Source: Perkinsus chesapeaki (Eukaryota > Perkinsozoa > Perkinsida > Perkinsidae). From it: a DNA stretch of 64,000 nt. The stretch covers positions 21,335 through 85,334 of the forward strand of contig JAAPAO010000028.1 in the NCBI GenBank assembly GCA_013115145.1, written 5' to 3'. The notes under the pieces were generated by a model. The model did no database searches, was not told where the DNA came from, and saw nothing but the letters and a program-made list of their open reading frames with translations. Position 1 is the stretch's first letter. The number at the start of each line of letters is the position of its first letter. The translations under genes were made by a program, and so were the position numbers. Below, one piece after another: positions 11,916 through 23,469 of this stretch.

Positions 11916-12575
11916 TTAGCCTAAATCAATAGCACAAATATCCCAATCCCTGGTTTCCGATAAGTCCTTTAATGCCGCTGAAGTAGCATGGTTAAGGAGA
12001 ACAGAAACACCCTGGGGCAGTTCAGATATAACACCACAAGTAACAGGCACATAACCATTACCAAGGCGAACCTCCAAGTGGGTCGCCTGATCTAAAGAAA
12101 GCCGTTCACCACCTATTCCCTTAAACTCGATCTCCTTGATCGGGAGAAGGGGAATATCATACTTTGTCACAAAAGCAGAGCCAACCAAATTGAGCTGAGA
12201 ACCCGAGTCAAATAGTATTGAGGCTGGCAGTAGGCTTCCATTCGGGTTACACCTAATAGAACCATCCGTGCGCTTAGTATGACTACATACTACTTCCCGT
12301 GAAACGTCAGGTTGAGGACGACCAATAGTTGTAGCAGCAGCCGCAGTAGGAGTAGCATCATGTAAATGATCATCAGTTGATTCCGTACTGCTCAGTGTTG
12401 GTTTACCCTTTGAATCTAACGCCAACTTAGCCGCTGGTTGCCCCTGCAACCTAGCCGATCGGCGTGGGTCAAGAGTAGATTGCTGACCAGCTGTACTACG
12501 GTCATGAGAGAACTTACAATGATCGCCATACGAACATTGACCTGTGCTAGCGCAACTGGAAGCAAATACCATCAT
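11916..12575 (-). pseudogene. Zinc finger plus retroviral-type aspartic protease remnant
   Basis: The N-terminal part has a C-x5-C-x5-C-x3-H zinc-finger pattern (residues about 8-24). A low-complexity linker follows, then a retropepsin-like domain at about 112-205 with the active-site triplet D-S-G in ILFDSGSQLN, a GIGG flap-like segment and a hydrophobic SVLLN that replaces the usual second ILG motif. Retropepsins work as dimers cutting the gag-pol polyprotein. The frame ends without entering a polymerase, and its upstream neighbours are frameshifted, so I treat it as non-functional. Confidence 0.65.
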
Positions 12576-12971
12576 TAGAAGACTTCGTCTCGGTCATACC
12601 CTTGGAAGACGGAGAAATAGGACTTCTGAAAGATGAACTGGACGAAGACGGCGTAGAAGAAGGTGATGATTTACCACCTGAATCAAGGGCAGTATCCAAT
12701 TTACCCTTGGATTCGTTACTAACGAATCCAACGAATCGTTAGAGCTCAGCCTACCCTTATTCCTGTGAGCGTGACCACTTTTGGGAGCGTAGGGGGTTGA
12801 CCGATGACGTTGAGATGAACCGGCAGGACCACGGCCTAGGATTTCATCTAACGACTGGGGCTGATAAGCTTCCGTGAGTTAATCCAATACCGCAACAAAC
12901 TCCACCCAAACGCAAAAGTGAGTCACAACAGATAGACAGAGTACAGTGTGTACCTACAGCAGCCCCCATCA

Positions 12972-13044
12972 CCCCCTCTCCAATGTTGAAAGCCGGTATA
13001 CTGCATGAAGGTAGAACGTGTTAGTATACAACATTGGAGAGGGG
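12972..13044. repeat. Inverted repeat with ~40-nt spacer
   Basis: CCCCTCTCCAATGTTG at about 12973-12988 is repeated as its exact reverse complement from 13029. The arms lie inside the decayed gag region, and a G-run follows the right arm. Confidence 0.8.
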
Positions 13045-13515
13045 TGTGGGGGGGGCGCGCGTTGCTGAGTCATAATTTTGCGATTGACTGTCGTTGATAT
13101 CCTTAGTAGCTGATAACTTAGGAAACAAGGACGTCCTTAGAGAGGCTCCTTTGTTACGAAAGAAAATGCACTCGGATAAACACCCTAACAGAGTGTCGCG
13201 CCTGAGCTTCCAACCTGATTCAGATTCAAGAACAACATACTCCAATTGGAATGCACGATACTTTTCTCCCATTGGGAGACTCCCAATAGGAATTTACTCC
13301 ATGAAAGGTCAGCAGGTTCGACATCAGTCCAATCACGGAGCAGCTGACTCGAGTCTTTGTGGATGTAGTCGTTTTCGATCTTGTTCACAACATTATTCCT
13401 TTTCTCATGGACCTCTGATAACCATAAACCAATAGCAGAAGCCAACATAGACTCCTGAGTGGTACTACCTTCCTCAGGCGTTGCTATCGTGCTCCAAGCA
13501 GTAGTTACTACTGCT

Positions 13516-13550
13516 ACTTATCTAATACTACTGAGTAGTATTAGATAAGT
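13516..13550. repeat. 35-bp perfect palindrome with 1-base centre
   Basis: Arms 13516-13532 and 13534-13550 (17 bp) are exact reverse complements around G13533. It interrupts the gag-like reading frames. Confidence 0.95.
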
Positions 13551-14896
13551 GCTCAAGACAACATTCTTGAACAATATAAGCCTGAGTATCAGGTAGAAGG
13601 TATGCCATAATGTAAAGCTGAAGAGGGGCCGATAACTTTGCTACCTCAATAACATTAAGCATTTTGCGCCATTCAGCCTAGGACCAACTTGGAAACTTGC
13701 TAAGTCGGACTTAGTAAGTCCCCAGTGGGGACTCCTCACGCCTTAGCAAAAGTCGCAGGATTGGGTTGAAGCAGACGACCATAAGGGCCATAAAAACTCA
13801 AACCCTGAGCGCTTCCATAAGTGCCGAAAGCACCCAAACCAACCATGATTTGGACTGCATATGAAGGGCTCTCCAGCCGGCGTAGAGCCTTTTCAGTTAG
13901 GATTTCGTTGCCCTTAGCCTTCACTAGACTTTGCTTCTCAGAGACCTCACTAATACTGGAGTTCAAAAACCGAAAACGGGAGTTCACGGACGGTGCACCA
14001 TAATCGTTCAGTTCATTCCCGTCTCCAGACATTGACTAACCAAAACCACAATATAGTATATTGTGCTTCCACAAGATATCACAGCTCAGAACACAATTAC
14101 ACAATGCGTTGGATCATTCATCACATCAATCACATCCACCGACTGATTTCGTACACTAACGAAAATTCTAAAAACTGATTTCTATTTTACATGTTGAATG
14201 GTAGGATCGAACCCGATATCCTTAGTTAGAGGAATGAGTTCGTGGCGCTCTACATACTCGACTACAATTGAGTATGTACTTGTCAGTTCACCTAGTATGG
14301 ATGAGTCACCCAGGGTGACGCAATGACAGCGACAATGTCACCGTGACACCCACCAAAGCTACTGGGTGCAGGCCAAGATAAGTGCTAGAAGTTTCCGAAA
14401 TTGCGGAGCGAGCGAAGCGAGCGGAGCTTATATTGCAGTGCGCGGTCGTTCGTGTGCGTGCGTCCGTCCTCCGTCCATCCGTCCGTCCGTCCGTGAGCAG
14501 AAATTCCGGCTCAACCAGAGCGTTTTCCCTGACGAACGATATATCATTTTGCTTCGCATGTATTGGCGATCTCACTAAAGATATAGCGAACTTGAAATTC
14601 CAAGCCCGAACCCCTTAACTATCGAAAACATTTTCAAGCCGGTTCTGCGCATGAAACGGTTTTCATTAGCTTAGTACGTTAAACACATGGGCTTTCACTC
14701 GAGTGACCAAGGTTCGATTCCCACATCAAACATTTCTCGTTTTTTCTTTGAAGCATTCATTGAGGCAGTCTCTATCAATATACAGTACAACACAAGCGAG
14801 CTCCGCCCTTTCGCACCGAAGATCTAGTAAGGTGAGTAGCGATTTGGGTACTCCGAGTACCACCCGATGGTCCGAGTAGTACGGCGTACTCGTATC

Positions 14897-14977
14897 TCGT
14901 TGTAGTATAGCGGTAGGCTACCGCCGGTAGCTAGCCTGCCTAACCAGCGGGAGGGCGGCGGTTCGAACCAGGCGAGG
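14897..14977 (+). repeat. tRNA-like element (boxes A and B, not a functional tRNA)
   Basis: TAGTATAGCGGTAGG resembles an internal promoter box A, and GCGGTTCGAACC about 55 bases later matches box B. The stem below the T-loop does not pair and no acceptor stem closes, so this is not a working tRNA. It fits a tRNA-derived SINE-like remnant. Confidence 0.4.
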
Positions 14978-15094
14978 TGAGTTTTGTGAATCAGCACCGC
15001 TGGCTCAGCAGGGATAGAGATTGAAAAACTGATGACTGGGGAGCACCCAGTACCCGGTAATTGCCGAAAAATTTAGAATAATTCTGGGAACATT

Positions 15095-15545
15095 TTTATG
15101 TGTACGAAATGCATGCGAACGAGTGTACGAATTTCGTACTACGAAATAAAAGTGTATGAACATACTATGTTCTATGTTGAACATAGAGTGTATGGTGTAA
15201 AAGGGAGGGTTGCACAGAATGGAAGTGTATGACATTAGTGTGTATGACCTTCGTGTGTATGAGCGTATGTGTACGTAGCGTGGTAACCACGCTACTACTA
15301 GCTTTATTTACTCGCGGTATCCTACTCATTACTCACTCTGTTTACTGCTCTATCTCCCTTGCGATATACCTTATCCTTGTGGTGTTTATCATATGAGCGA
15401 GATTTTTGTGTACTACTTGGCCTTGAACCTATTTTTGGTGTATCACACTTCGTCGACAGAGATTTGAGTGTACGGGAATTCGGTGTACCAGTAAAAGGTC
15501 GAAACTTCCGTGTACGAGTTTCATGTGTACGTAATTTATGTGTGC
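15095..15545. repeat. Two arrays of GTGTAYG motifs
   Basis: In 15095-15280 and again in 15405-15545 the hexamer GTGTAC or GTGTAT recurs about seven times per block, 10 to 30 bases apart (one larger gap), often preceded by a short T-rich stretch. Spacer sequences differ. Small one-base-centre palindromes (for example 15275-15295) lie between copies. Confidence 0.6.
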
Positions 15546-16118
15546 CAATCGTTATACACCCCCCTATACAGGGTGATGTTTCGCCTTAACTCTGAACTAC
15601 TGAATCACGTTGATCTTTCTCCTTTTGACGAATTCTTCGGTCGCAGCATGCGTCAACCAGGCTAGAGTCTACCTCCCGAGGTAGCCTTGGAAAGTACAGG
15701 TTGCGCCACAGACTCGAGTCACTTGAGTCAAGTGATACGCGCGAGTCTGTCGAGGCTCGAAGGGAGGCCCGTGAAGAGATGGACGGTTTGGTGCAAGCTG
15801 CTCTACGTCTCAGGGAAGACGACGTCGGACCGACGTCGTCGGTACTGCTCGCGGCCACCTGCGCAGAGGCCCGCCGGCAGTTGGATCGACTGTACTCTTC
15901 ATTGAGCCTGGTATCGGTGGTAAGGGAGGATCCTATGGACGTCAGCCGTACGTAGTTAAGGATATTGTCGACGCCGTCGAGTCGACGGCTGTACTTTGAG
16001 ATTGTCTAAACCTGGCGATCCTTCCATCATTCAGAGCTGTCATTACATTAATATTCGCCCGTACTACGGATCATCCAGGGAGCATGTGGAAGGATAGGAT
16101 ACTCCGTAGTGACTACGG

Positions 16119-16153
16119 AAAAATCAGAGCTGGACTGTCCAGCTCTGATTTTT
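16119..16153. repeat. 35-bp perfect palindrome with 1-base centre
   Basis: Arms 16119-16135 and 16137-16153 (17 bp) are exact reverse complements around T16136. A second, smaller palindrome (TCCGTAGT, G, ACTACGGA) abuts it at 16103-16119. Confidence 0.95.
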
Positions 16154-16384
16154 GTGGAAACCTACAAATCTCTACGCTTAAAAAACTATCTTATCATCAG
16201 ACTCCGCTGTGTGTTGAGTCAACGCCGTTGACTCCTCTTCGCACTTTCTTATGGCCTTAATGTTTCGTTCGATCGTTGGAGCTCCCACGTGAAATTTTCA
16301 CGGTGAAAAGTAAAAGAGTGTATTGTAACATATGCGACGAGGCCCTGGTAACGAGGGTTATTTTCAACACCGCCCACGACTACA

Positions 16385-16560
16385 AGTGTTGATAAAAACT
16401 ACCATTGGAGCGGTTTCCAACAACACTTGCAGGTGTTGAAAATGAAAGTGGTAAAAATTATTTGTGCCAACGAATGTGTTGGAAACAATCCGCATGTGTT
16501 AGTAAGAACTACGGATGTGTTGAGAATATTATGTGTTGTCAGATAGTGGTGTTGAAATAT
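16385..16560. repeat. Array of GTGTTG motifs
   Basis: GTGTTG or a one-base variant appears about eight times at spacings near 13 to 22 bases (larger at the start), usually followed by a purine-rich GAAA or ATAA. The layout is like the GTGTAYG arrays upstream but with a different hexamer. Confidence 0.55.
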
Positions 16561-17712
16561 ATTGTTCACCCGCTTGGCACCGTGCGTGACATTCTGCGCA
16601 TCGCATGACAGGTCCAAAACTTGGCCGATCCTTCTGGTACTCATCTCGTTGTGATTCCCCTGTATTGCTCATCCTCACGTCTAGGAAAGTTACAGTGCCA
16701 TTTAAATCTATAGATAGAAATTAAATTGCCCGATAAAATGTTTTTCTATGGATGTCATAAAAAGATTTCGCGAAAACCCGGTTCAAACTCGAGTAGCGAC
16801 TGTGCGAGTGTCTTTGCTTCCGTTACCGACGTGGTGCGTGCCACGCACTGCGTGGTACAGCAAAGCTGATTGCCCGAGCCGTGGTCTAGGATATCAGAGG
16901 TGGACATAAAATATATTCCGAGTCCGAAGCAGAATTTTCAAATGAAGAAAATTCTTCAGAAGAACTCGGTTCTATAAGCAAACAGTTGGTTTACTTGCAA
17001 CAAAGTTTGAAGCTCCGCAGAGGGAGCGGTATAAGACGTTGCATGCGTGCGCGTCTCATACGAAAGCGCCCGGCTCCGCAGCTTGACTCATGCTACTATA
17101 GTGACCGTTGGACATTGACAGCCAAGAAAAGATGTTTGAAACACCGTGTGTCCATCGAGTCACCGGAAGAGTTAGCCCATTAACGGCATGTAGGAATAGT
17201 CGAACTCGGGACTTCCCATCCATCCCTTGTACACACGAAACGCAAATCCAAGAGCACCCCTTGGGGTCAAATCTAACAAATTCGAGTAGATCAGAAGCAT
17301 TTGCGATAAGCAACCGCAATGGGCATTGAACACCTCGGACAAGGCTGAAATTCGTTGGCACAACATTCCTACATCATCGCCACCGAATAGCGAGGTGCAG
17401 AAGGGGTCCAGGACCCAGCTACTAAATGGTCTCACATCGCAGAACGTGAGCTAGCGGCTTGAGCGGCTTCGTTCTTCTGATGCAGCATAATGCAGTAATA
17501 GGATTTGTATGTTCGCGGGTGGTTTCATTATTGGCCCATTTCCGACGGTGCTTCTTTGTCCGCCTTATCGACTGATGTTCACTCTTTTACGTCCGTGGGG
17601 AATACTCGCCGATGTTGATCCAAATAGTACTGGCAACGCAAAGTCTTGGAAATATACCGAATTGGGTAAGAGTATTTCAGTAATCTGTCAACGTGCGGTG
17701 ATGGCAGTAGAT

Positions 17713-18632
17713 CTACTGGCTCTTTTTCGCACTGCCTCCACCTTGGAGCTGCTTCTTCCTCTGATGGAGCATATGGGTGTATTGGACATATAGGCCAGGT
17801 AGGTAGATAGCGAGGAGGAACTGAATAATGACAGAGTGAAGGGGTCTGCAAATAAGGAGGCAGAAAGGATAAATACCTTGAGGAATGCAGCGAAGTTGAA
17901 GCTGAAGTTGAAGGAGTTAGGCATAGCCACAGATAGGATATGCTCCTTCTCGACAACAGGCAGTACGTCATAGATAACCCTCATCTCACCATAAACCCCC
18001 AATGGGTATAGTACTAGGAAAAGCCTAAAAAGACGACGAGTACTTCCGCAGCGGCAGGGTAGTCGGTATATTGTTACGTATAGCGCAACCACTTGAGGAA
18101 GTAAGGAGCGCCGATCGACATATGCAGGCCCAAATAGGAGTACCTAATGCAAAAAGAGTAGTAGACATATTTATCAAGGTAAGGTGATGCATTACCTAAC
18201 GACCTCGGTGATGGACCAGGCCAGGACCATAGGGACCAGACCAGGACTTTGGTCAGCTACATCACGGCAGCGATAATGAAGGTAGATGAGCTGTACTCTG
18301 GAATAGACCTAAACGATCAAGGATTGAAGGCAGCAGCAGCAGCAGTGAGCGTGCACCACTTTACCTGAATGGTGGTGATAATAGGACTAGCCCTTACCAG
18401 ACCAAAAACAGAATGTAAAATTTCCAGCACTGCCATACCTTGGAAAACATACCTACAACAGGGAAGAGTGATGGAGCAAGTAATGAGGGGTTTAAGATGC
18501 TTACAGTGGCTCAATGACTTTATCACTAAGAGCTGGTAAGGGGCCTGTAATGGCCTGATAGAGGATATAGCTCCATCCTAGTGTTTGTACTAGATTGTAA
18601 CAGATGAGGTAATAGTGTGAGAATGAACCCAT
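17713..18632 (-). CDS. HACD: 3-hydroxyacyl-CoA dehydratase (HACD/Phs1), copy A
   Basis: The exons are 18632-18505, 18452-18365, 18308-18196, 18143-18078, 18024-17877 and 17820-17713; the introns are about 50 to 60 nt and phases close to 216 aa. Phs1/HACD enzymes are polytopic ER membrane proteins that dehydrate 3-hydroxyacyl-CoA, the third step of very-long-chain fatty acid elongation. The product carries the family motif LYPLGVYGE, with the catalytic Tyr and Glu seven residues apart, preceded by LAWSITEVVRYSY and followed by MPNSFNFSF. Length is typical of the family. The tail ends in a lysine-containing AKKSQ, plausible for ER retrieval. Its tandem partner lies 110 bp upstream with the same exon plan. 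Confidence 0.9.
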
Positions 18633-18741
18633 ACTACTAGATGATATGAAAAATGAACCTAGACTTGAGCCTTAATCGAGCTCGAATTTGAGGAGAAACA
18701 AAACACTCGTTAAAGAGAAGACCGTACAAGTTGTTGACATG

Positions 18742-19705
18742 CTACAAGGAAGATGGTCCCCTAGGCTTCGAGGACCTGCTACTGCTATACCGGTGATAAT
18801 GAGTGCTGCTGCTGCCGACTTGACGCCTGTGACGCCGGTTCTGTGGGCCGAGATATTTGGATCTCTGATCTAGCATATGGTTGTATTGAAGATAAAGGCC
18901 AGGAAAGTAGAGCAAAAGGGTTACCTGGCAAAGGAAATGGCAGCAAACTAGATGGAGCGATGATGAGCAACAGACCTTAAGGAAGATAGCAAAGTCGAAG
19001 CTGAAGTTGAAGGAGTTGGGCAGGCTTAGGGATAGAATACGCTGCTTTTCGACAACAGGTAGCACGTCATAGATAACCCTCATCTCACCACACACTCCCA
19101 ATGGGTATAGTACAAGAAAAGACCTACACACAGTAAGGCAGCAACGAGCAAGGTATACCGGCAGCTCCTACGAATACCGCAGCCAAGTCAGGATCGAAGG
19201 AGATCTCCTATACAGATGTAATGCTAAATAGGGGTATCTACCGGTAACTGGGTGGTCGTCAAGTTGCCGCCTTATCAAGTTGCTGCCCACCGTGCTATTT
19301 CAGCAAGGGACCATGCCATAACCATGGGCAGCAACCCAGAGGACCATCTTCCTACGAAGCTGCATCGATAGAGTAAATAGACGACTTGGCATCTGACGAA
19401 GACCTGATCGATGTGGTGTACTTTCTGACACCTCTAGCTACTACTTGAACCACTGTAGTCAGAGTTTTCGACCTCACGATACCAGCAGCGGAGTTGATAA
19501 CCTCCAAGATCGCCAATCCCTGGAAGACGTAACTGAACTAGACCCGTGCACCCCAAACAGAGTAGCTTGTCTTTCACATGGCATTAACAACAGTCCTATT
19601 GACAGTCCACAAAGGGCTACTGAGGGTCGCGTAAAGGATATAACTCCAACCTAGTGCTTGAATGCAGTTGTACAGTAGAAGGTACCGTCGAACAAGCTTG
19701 TGCAT
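18742..19705 (-). CDS. HACD: 3-hydroxyacyl-CoA dehydratase (HACD/Phs1), copy B
   Basis: The exons are 19705-19578, 19532-19445, 19403-19291, 19237-19172, 19123-18976 and 18924-18742, giving 241 aa. The first five exons are exactly as long as those of copy A (128, 88, 113, 66, 148 nt), so this is a tandem duplicate. The motif LYPLGVCGE keeps the catalytic Tyr and Glu, and LPNSFNFSF follows. The tail differs: instead of a short lysine end it has about 40 residues rich in Arg and Ser (SSSRSSKPRG). Sequence between the copies has clearly diverged, so duplication is not recent. Both probably act in ER fatty acid elongation; different tails may mean different location or partners (inference). Confidence 0.88.
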
Positions 19706-19828
19706 TTAATACGAACTGGCTATATGAGGAGCTAGCTAGTGAACACCGAATGAAAGCAATCCATGGTGATAGGGGTGGTAGAAACTCTCAACTCGAAGAA
19801 CATGGCAATGAGAAAAAGTATTCAATGC

Positions 19829-21484
19829 TTAGAAGCGTCCACCATAATAGGCTTGTTGCTGAGATGGTGGTGGTGGCGGTGGAGGGGCACTCCCCGGGGG
19901 AGGGGGGGCGTAGCCGCCATAGAAGCCTTGTGGCTGCTGACTGAAGGGGGTCATCATTCGACCAGATCTGAGCAAGCCTAGAGATGGTGACAGGTCCATG
20001 GTGACTCTCACATCATCCTGTTATGTTCCTCCTCAGCCTTTTTGAGATAGTCTTCAGTACTGCCACCGAAGAGGCCAAGAAGGACTGCGCCGCCAAGGAT
20101 GAAACCACCACCATAGAACAGAGTATCCGATGCCTTATTAAGTAACTGACAAGGCACCACGGCGACACAAAAACTGTCCCCTTTGCTGTAGCGCGTCGAA
20201 GACAGCAGCCTACTATTCGTGAAGGAACCGCCTTTATATTCTGACCGCCTAGAGCTGCTGGTCGCCTTGCCTAACCCACCACACTGTGACGTGACCAACC
20301 CTACTCTTTCTTCTCACCAAGGCTTCTTCTAGCTGCTTTGTCGTTAGCTCCGACAATCTAACGCTAGGTGCGAAGGAGTCGTCGATGGTCTGAGTGGTCT
20401 CGACCTCCTCCTGCGTAATGACCAGCTCCCTATCGGGAGACTCGAACCGCTGCTGCTGGCCGCCGCCGGGTTTGGTGAATATAGAAGGGGCCAGGCTATT
20501 GAGAACATCCTTGTCATGTATCACCGCACCCTTGGCGTCGACATCGAACTCTAAAGCACCCAAACGAATGAGCTGGTCGAAGCCAACCTAAGATACGCTG
20601 TATGTCTAAATATACAGCACAAGCTCTACCCTTCCACTTGCCAAGTCTCCTCGTGGTAGAGATCCCCTCGGTTCCAGATCGAGCCGGCCTGAAGGGAGCG
20701 GTGGGGGCAATGAACGTCAGTCCGGGCGCGCGCTTTTGACGACGAGCACGACGTGACACGCTGTATGTGTTGTTACGTTTCATTCCATCAGTCTCAATGA
20801 AAAGCCTCCATGCCTTGCCGTAATCAGTCGAGCTGCCCTCAGGTAGTTTCTGGGCATACAGGCGAGTGACATTCTTAACCATTGCTGCATACCTGACAAT
20901 AGTGTAATCAAATCCCTCGGTATCGGTATCGGAGGCGGCACTACTCTAGGAGGCCTTGGGACTTCACTGATAGAGCCAGCTGTGTGCATAGCAAGAATAG
21001 CAGCATCGCTGTCGCTGAAGGGAAGAGTGATAAAGGGACAACGTAGGCCCTACCTCCTGGATTGATGGTCTCAGCCCACATTAGCGTGTAAGTTGCTATA
21101 CCACAGCACTCCATACCGATACCTAGTGATGACCAATGCTGGGGGGGGGGGTGTATGGGGGGGGGAACTACTACCCATATAGAACTTGTTCATCGACGTC
21201 TGTAATACACCTTGTAAGGTAGGGCCCTCGTATATGAGCTCAGGCCCGCCGCCGCCGCCAGTAGCCCCACTGGCCTTGCCCGGATCACCTTGCTTCTCGG
21301 TTTCAACCTCACCTGTATCGATCATATCGACCAACAACTTCAAAGCCTCTGCCACTCCCTTACTGGCAAAGAACCTTCTCCCTAGGGGCCTTGCCAGAAC
21401 GACAGGCGGATGACGATGGAACACTGCAGAGGGGGAACGAAGAAGCGTTGGGGCCAGTGCACCCCGGAGGGATTTGATGATCAT
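19829..21484 (-). CDS. Unknown protein with mitochondrial-type N-terminus and Pro/Gly/Tyr-rich tail
   Basis: The first exon begins MIIKSLRGALAPTLLRSP and stays rich in Arg, Ser and Ala through GRRFFASKGV, like a mitochondrial targeting peptide. Later exons include a repeated GFD element (GFDYTIVRYAAMVKN; GFDQLIRLGALEFD), an acidic segment, a strongly hydrophobic stretch (GGGFILGGAVLLGLFGG, one membrane helix) and a C-terminus with YGGYAPPPP and a run of prolines. Introns are short except one of about 200 nt near 20770-20590. One intron (about 21173-21125) is mostly two C-runs on the sense strand. Some phases between 21130 and 20880 are uncertain. I do not recognise the family; a mitochondrial membrane protein is the best inference. 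Confidence 0.55.
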
Positions 21485-21669
21485 AGGTGACAACATAATG
21501 ATCCTCATCATTAGGTATAGATAACTTGAACTCAACATACCAATAGTAACAATAAAAAGTACTACTAATAGATAGCAGATCAGAAAGCAGCAGCATCATC
21601 AATAGGAGCAGCAGTAGCAGCAGCAGCTTGAGGTGTTTGTATTGGTATTTAGCCAGCCCATGCCCCCAC

Positions 21670-23091
21670 CTATTGCTGGGCACAGGCAACACTAGGACCC
21701 CTAGGGCCACCTTCCTCATCCTCATCATAGGCCTCACCTCCACCACTAGCAGCGCCCATTCTAGCACTGACACTCGGGTCCATATCAACCAGCTCATGAT
21801 GCTCATATTCCTTCTCCATCTTCTTACTTATCCTAGGAGAATCTTTTGCCGCCGGTAAAACCTCCTTCAACCTAGCGATGGCATCTTCAGAAAGACTCTC
21901 CGGAAAAACGATATCCAAAATAAGGAACAGGTTGCCGTAGATGAAAGGATTCTTATGTGTCGGCATGCCCTCTCCCTTCACACACTTCAAGTAGTGCTTC
22001 TCCGACGTCATATCAATGGGTCTGATGATATCCCCCGGCTTCGAGCGAATTATCAACTTTCGGTCATCCAAATGAGTAAGGACCGTAGTGTAGCCAGTAA
22101 GGGCCTCCAGCAATGATATCGATCTACGTATAAAGAGATCGTTCCCCTTTCTAGTAAAGCCTGTGCTATCTGTCTCCTCCTTCTGCTTTAATACAATAAT
22201 TAAATCCCCAGGCTCCACGCCAGGACTAGATTCATCGGCCATCCCTCGGAATGGTATCCGCTGTCCATGCTTCATACCCTTCTCTATGTGGACCTCTACC
22301 ATCTCCTTACTTCGCTTCGTCTTAAAACTCTGTCCTTGACCTTGGCACTGTCTACATGGTGATTGCAGCTGAATAAACAACACCACCACTGTTATCATTA
22401 TATCCACCTTCATATCCACCTACCTGCTGTATCATCGGTCCCATCCTGATAACCTTTACCGTAGCCCCTTGACCATCACATGCACTGCAGGTGGTGACAG
22501 GTACATCCTTATCAATAACAACCCTATTGATCATCAGCTTCCTGGTCGCACCAGTGTATAGCTGTTTTAATGGCACCTCTAGTATGTGCTGGACATCGTC
22601 ACCACGACGCCGGCCACCCCCCGCTCGACGAGCCCCACCACCACCAAACATCATATCAAAGATGTCCGTGGCATGTGCCATTCCACCTGATATGTCACAA
22701 TCACCGTCACGCGCCCCAGATACCATCCTTACCATCAGCACCATCTACTCCGTCTTCACCATACTGATCGTATCTTCTCCGTTTTTCCTCGTCGCTGAGT
22801 ATCTCATAAGCCTTTGTAATGAGCTTGAATTCTTCCTCGTCCCCTCCCTTATCAGGATGATGCTGCATGGCCAGCTTCCGGTACCTACATTAACTCCATC
22901 CTCATACTGGTCCCTCGCCATCTAAGCCACGCCGCTACTCACGCTTTCTTTATCTCCGAATTGGTTGCACTCTTACTGATGCCCAACACATCATACAGCT
23001 TCTGCGTGTCGACGTTCTTAGATGGTCCTCCCGGACCTCGGCCGCCGCCAAAGTCCTCACCGCCAAACATGCCTCCACTGCCAAAGAACAT
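21670..23091 (-). CDS. DnaJ/Hsp40 type I co-chaperone (DNAJA-like), copy 1
   Basis: The exons are 23091-22943, 22884-22733, 22686-22424 and 22368-21670, totalling 420 aa. The order is a Gly-rich start, J domain with HPDKGG (Hsp70 activation), G/F segment with MMFGGGG, a zinc-finger-like region, substrate-binding C-terminal domain and the end CAQQ. CAQQ fits a CaaX prenylation signal, as in Ydj1 and DNAJA proteins. Type I proteins normally have four CxxCxGxG repeats forming two zinc sites; here only repeats equivalent to 2 and 3 remain ([16 protein letters not shown]), so zinc site I is missing. Intron 22732-22687 contains an antisense copy of a core shared with introns of other genes. A paralogue lies 380 bp upstream on the same strand. 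Confidence 0.93.
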
Positions 23092-23469
23092 TGCTAGTAG
23101 GAAACAGCCAAGGGGATCTGCGACGGTAAAATCGCAGTAAGTAAAATCTAAAGGGATATAAAGGTTAAATTAATTATTATCAACTCGACTATGTGAGCGG
23201 GTGTATGAAGCAGCAGCTGCGGAGTATCTGACTGTGGTTGTTGTGTATTTGAATGATATCTAGTCTGTACAGTGATGGTTGATAGTATCTTATGCCAAAA
23301 GATGCTATAATAATGCACTGATGATAATGTGACCCCCTCCCTACTGGTGAAGATGCTACTACAACACTCTTAAAGGCCATTATAATACTCTAGCCAGCAG
23401 CAGCAAGTGACAGTAACAGCGACCAGCGGTGAGCAGCACTTAAGAAATGATAGCACAGTGATGAATACT

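Larger units (their letters stand above)
11916..14032 (-). mobile_element. Degenerate gag-protease region of a retroelement
   Basis: Reading from 14032 downward, three frames in different phases fit one decayed polyprotein: 14032-13736 (98 codons, Ser/Gly-rich, gag-like), 13448-13185 (87 codons, helical, containing LLRDWTDVEPADLSWSKF) and 12575-11916 (CCCH zinc finger plus aspartic protease). The gaps carry short palindromes (13516-13550; around 12709-12729) that look inserted. No reverse transcriptase or LTR was identified. Further minus-strand frames at 11832-11335, one with TCFPAGGRATATVEG, may be a continuation or another element. Confidence 0.55.
14033..17712. other. Repeat-rich DNA, no confident gene
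   Basis: Besides the arrays and palindromes listed separately, frames at 15701-15955 (plus, charged and helical) and 17435-17172 (minus, containing LTPRGALGFAFRVYKGW) could be exons of unknown genes. I found no supporting neighbours or domains. The latter lies just downstream of the HACD genes on the same strand. A TCCG microsatellite sits at 14462-14493. Confidence 0.45.

Noticed and set aside
14650-14735. tRNA-like string with TAGCTTAGT and GGTTCGATTCC
   Set aside because: The T stem has only two pairs and there is no acceptor stem; too weak to list as a gene.
15000-16560. CRISPR-like array
   Set aside because: Repeats are only 6 to 8 bases with irregular spacers in a eukaryotic context; no cas-like genes.
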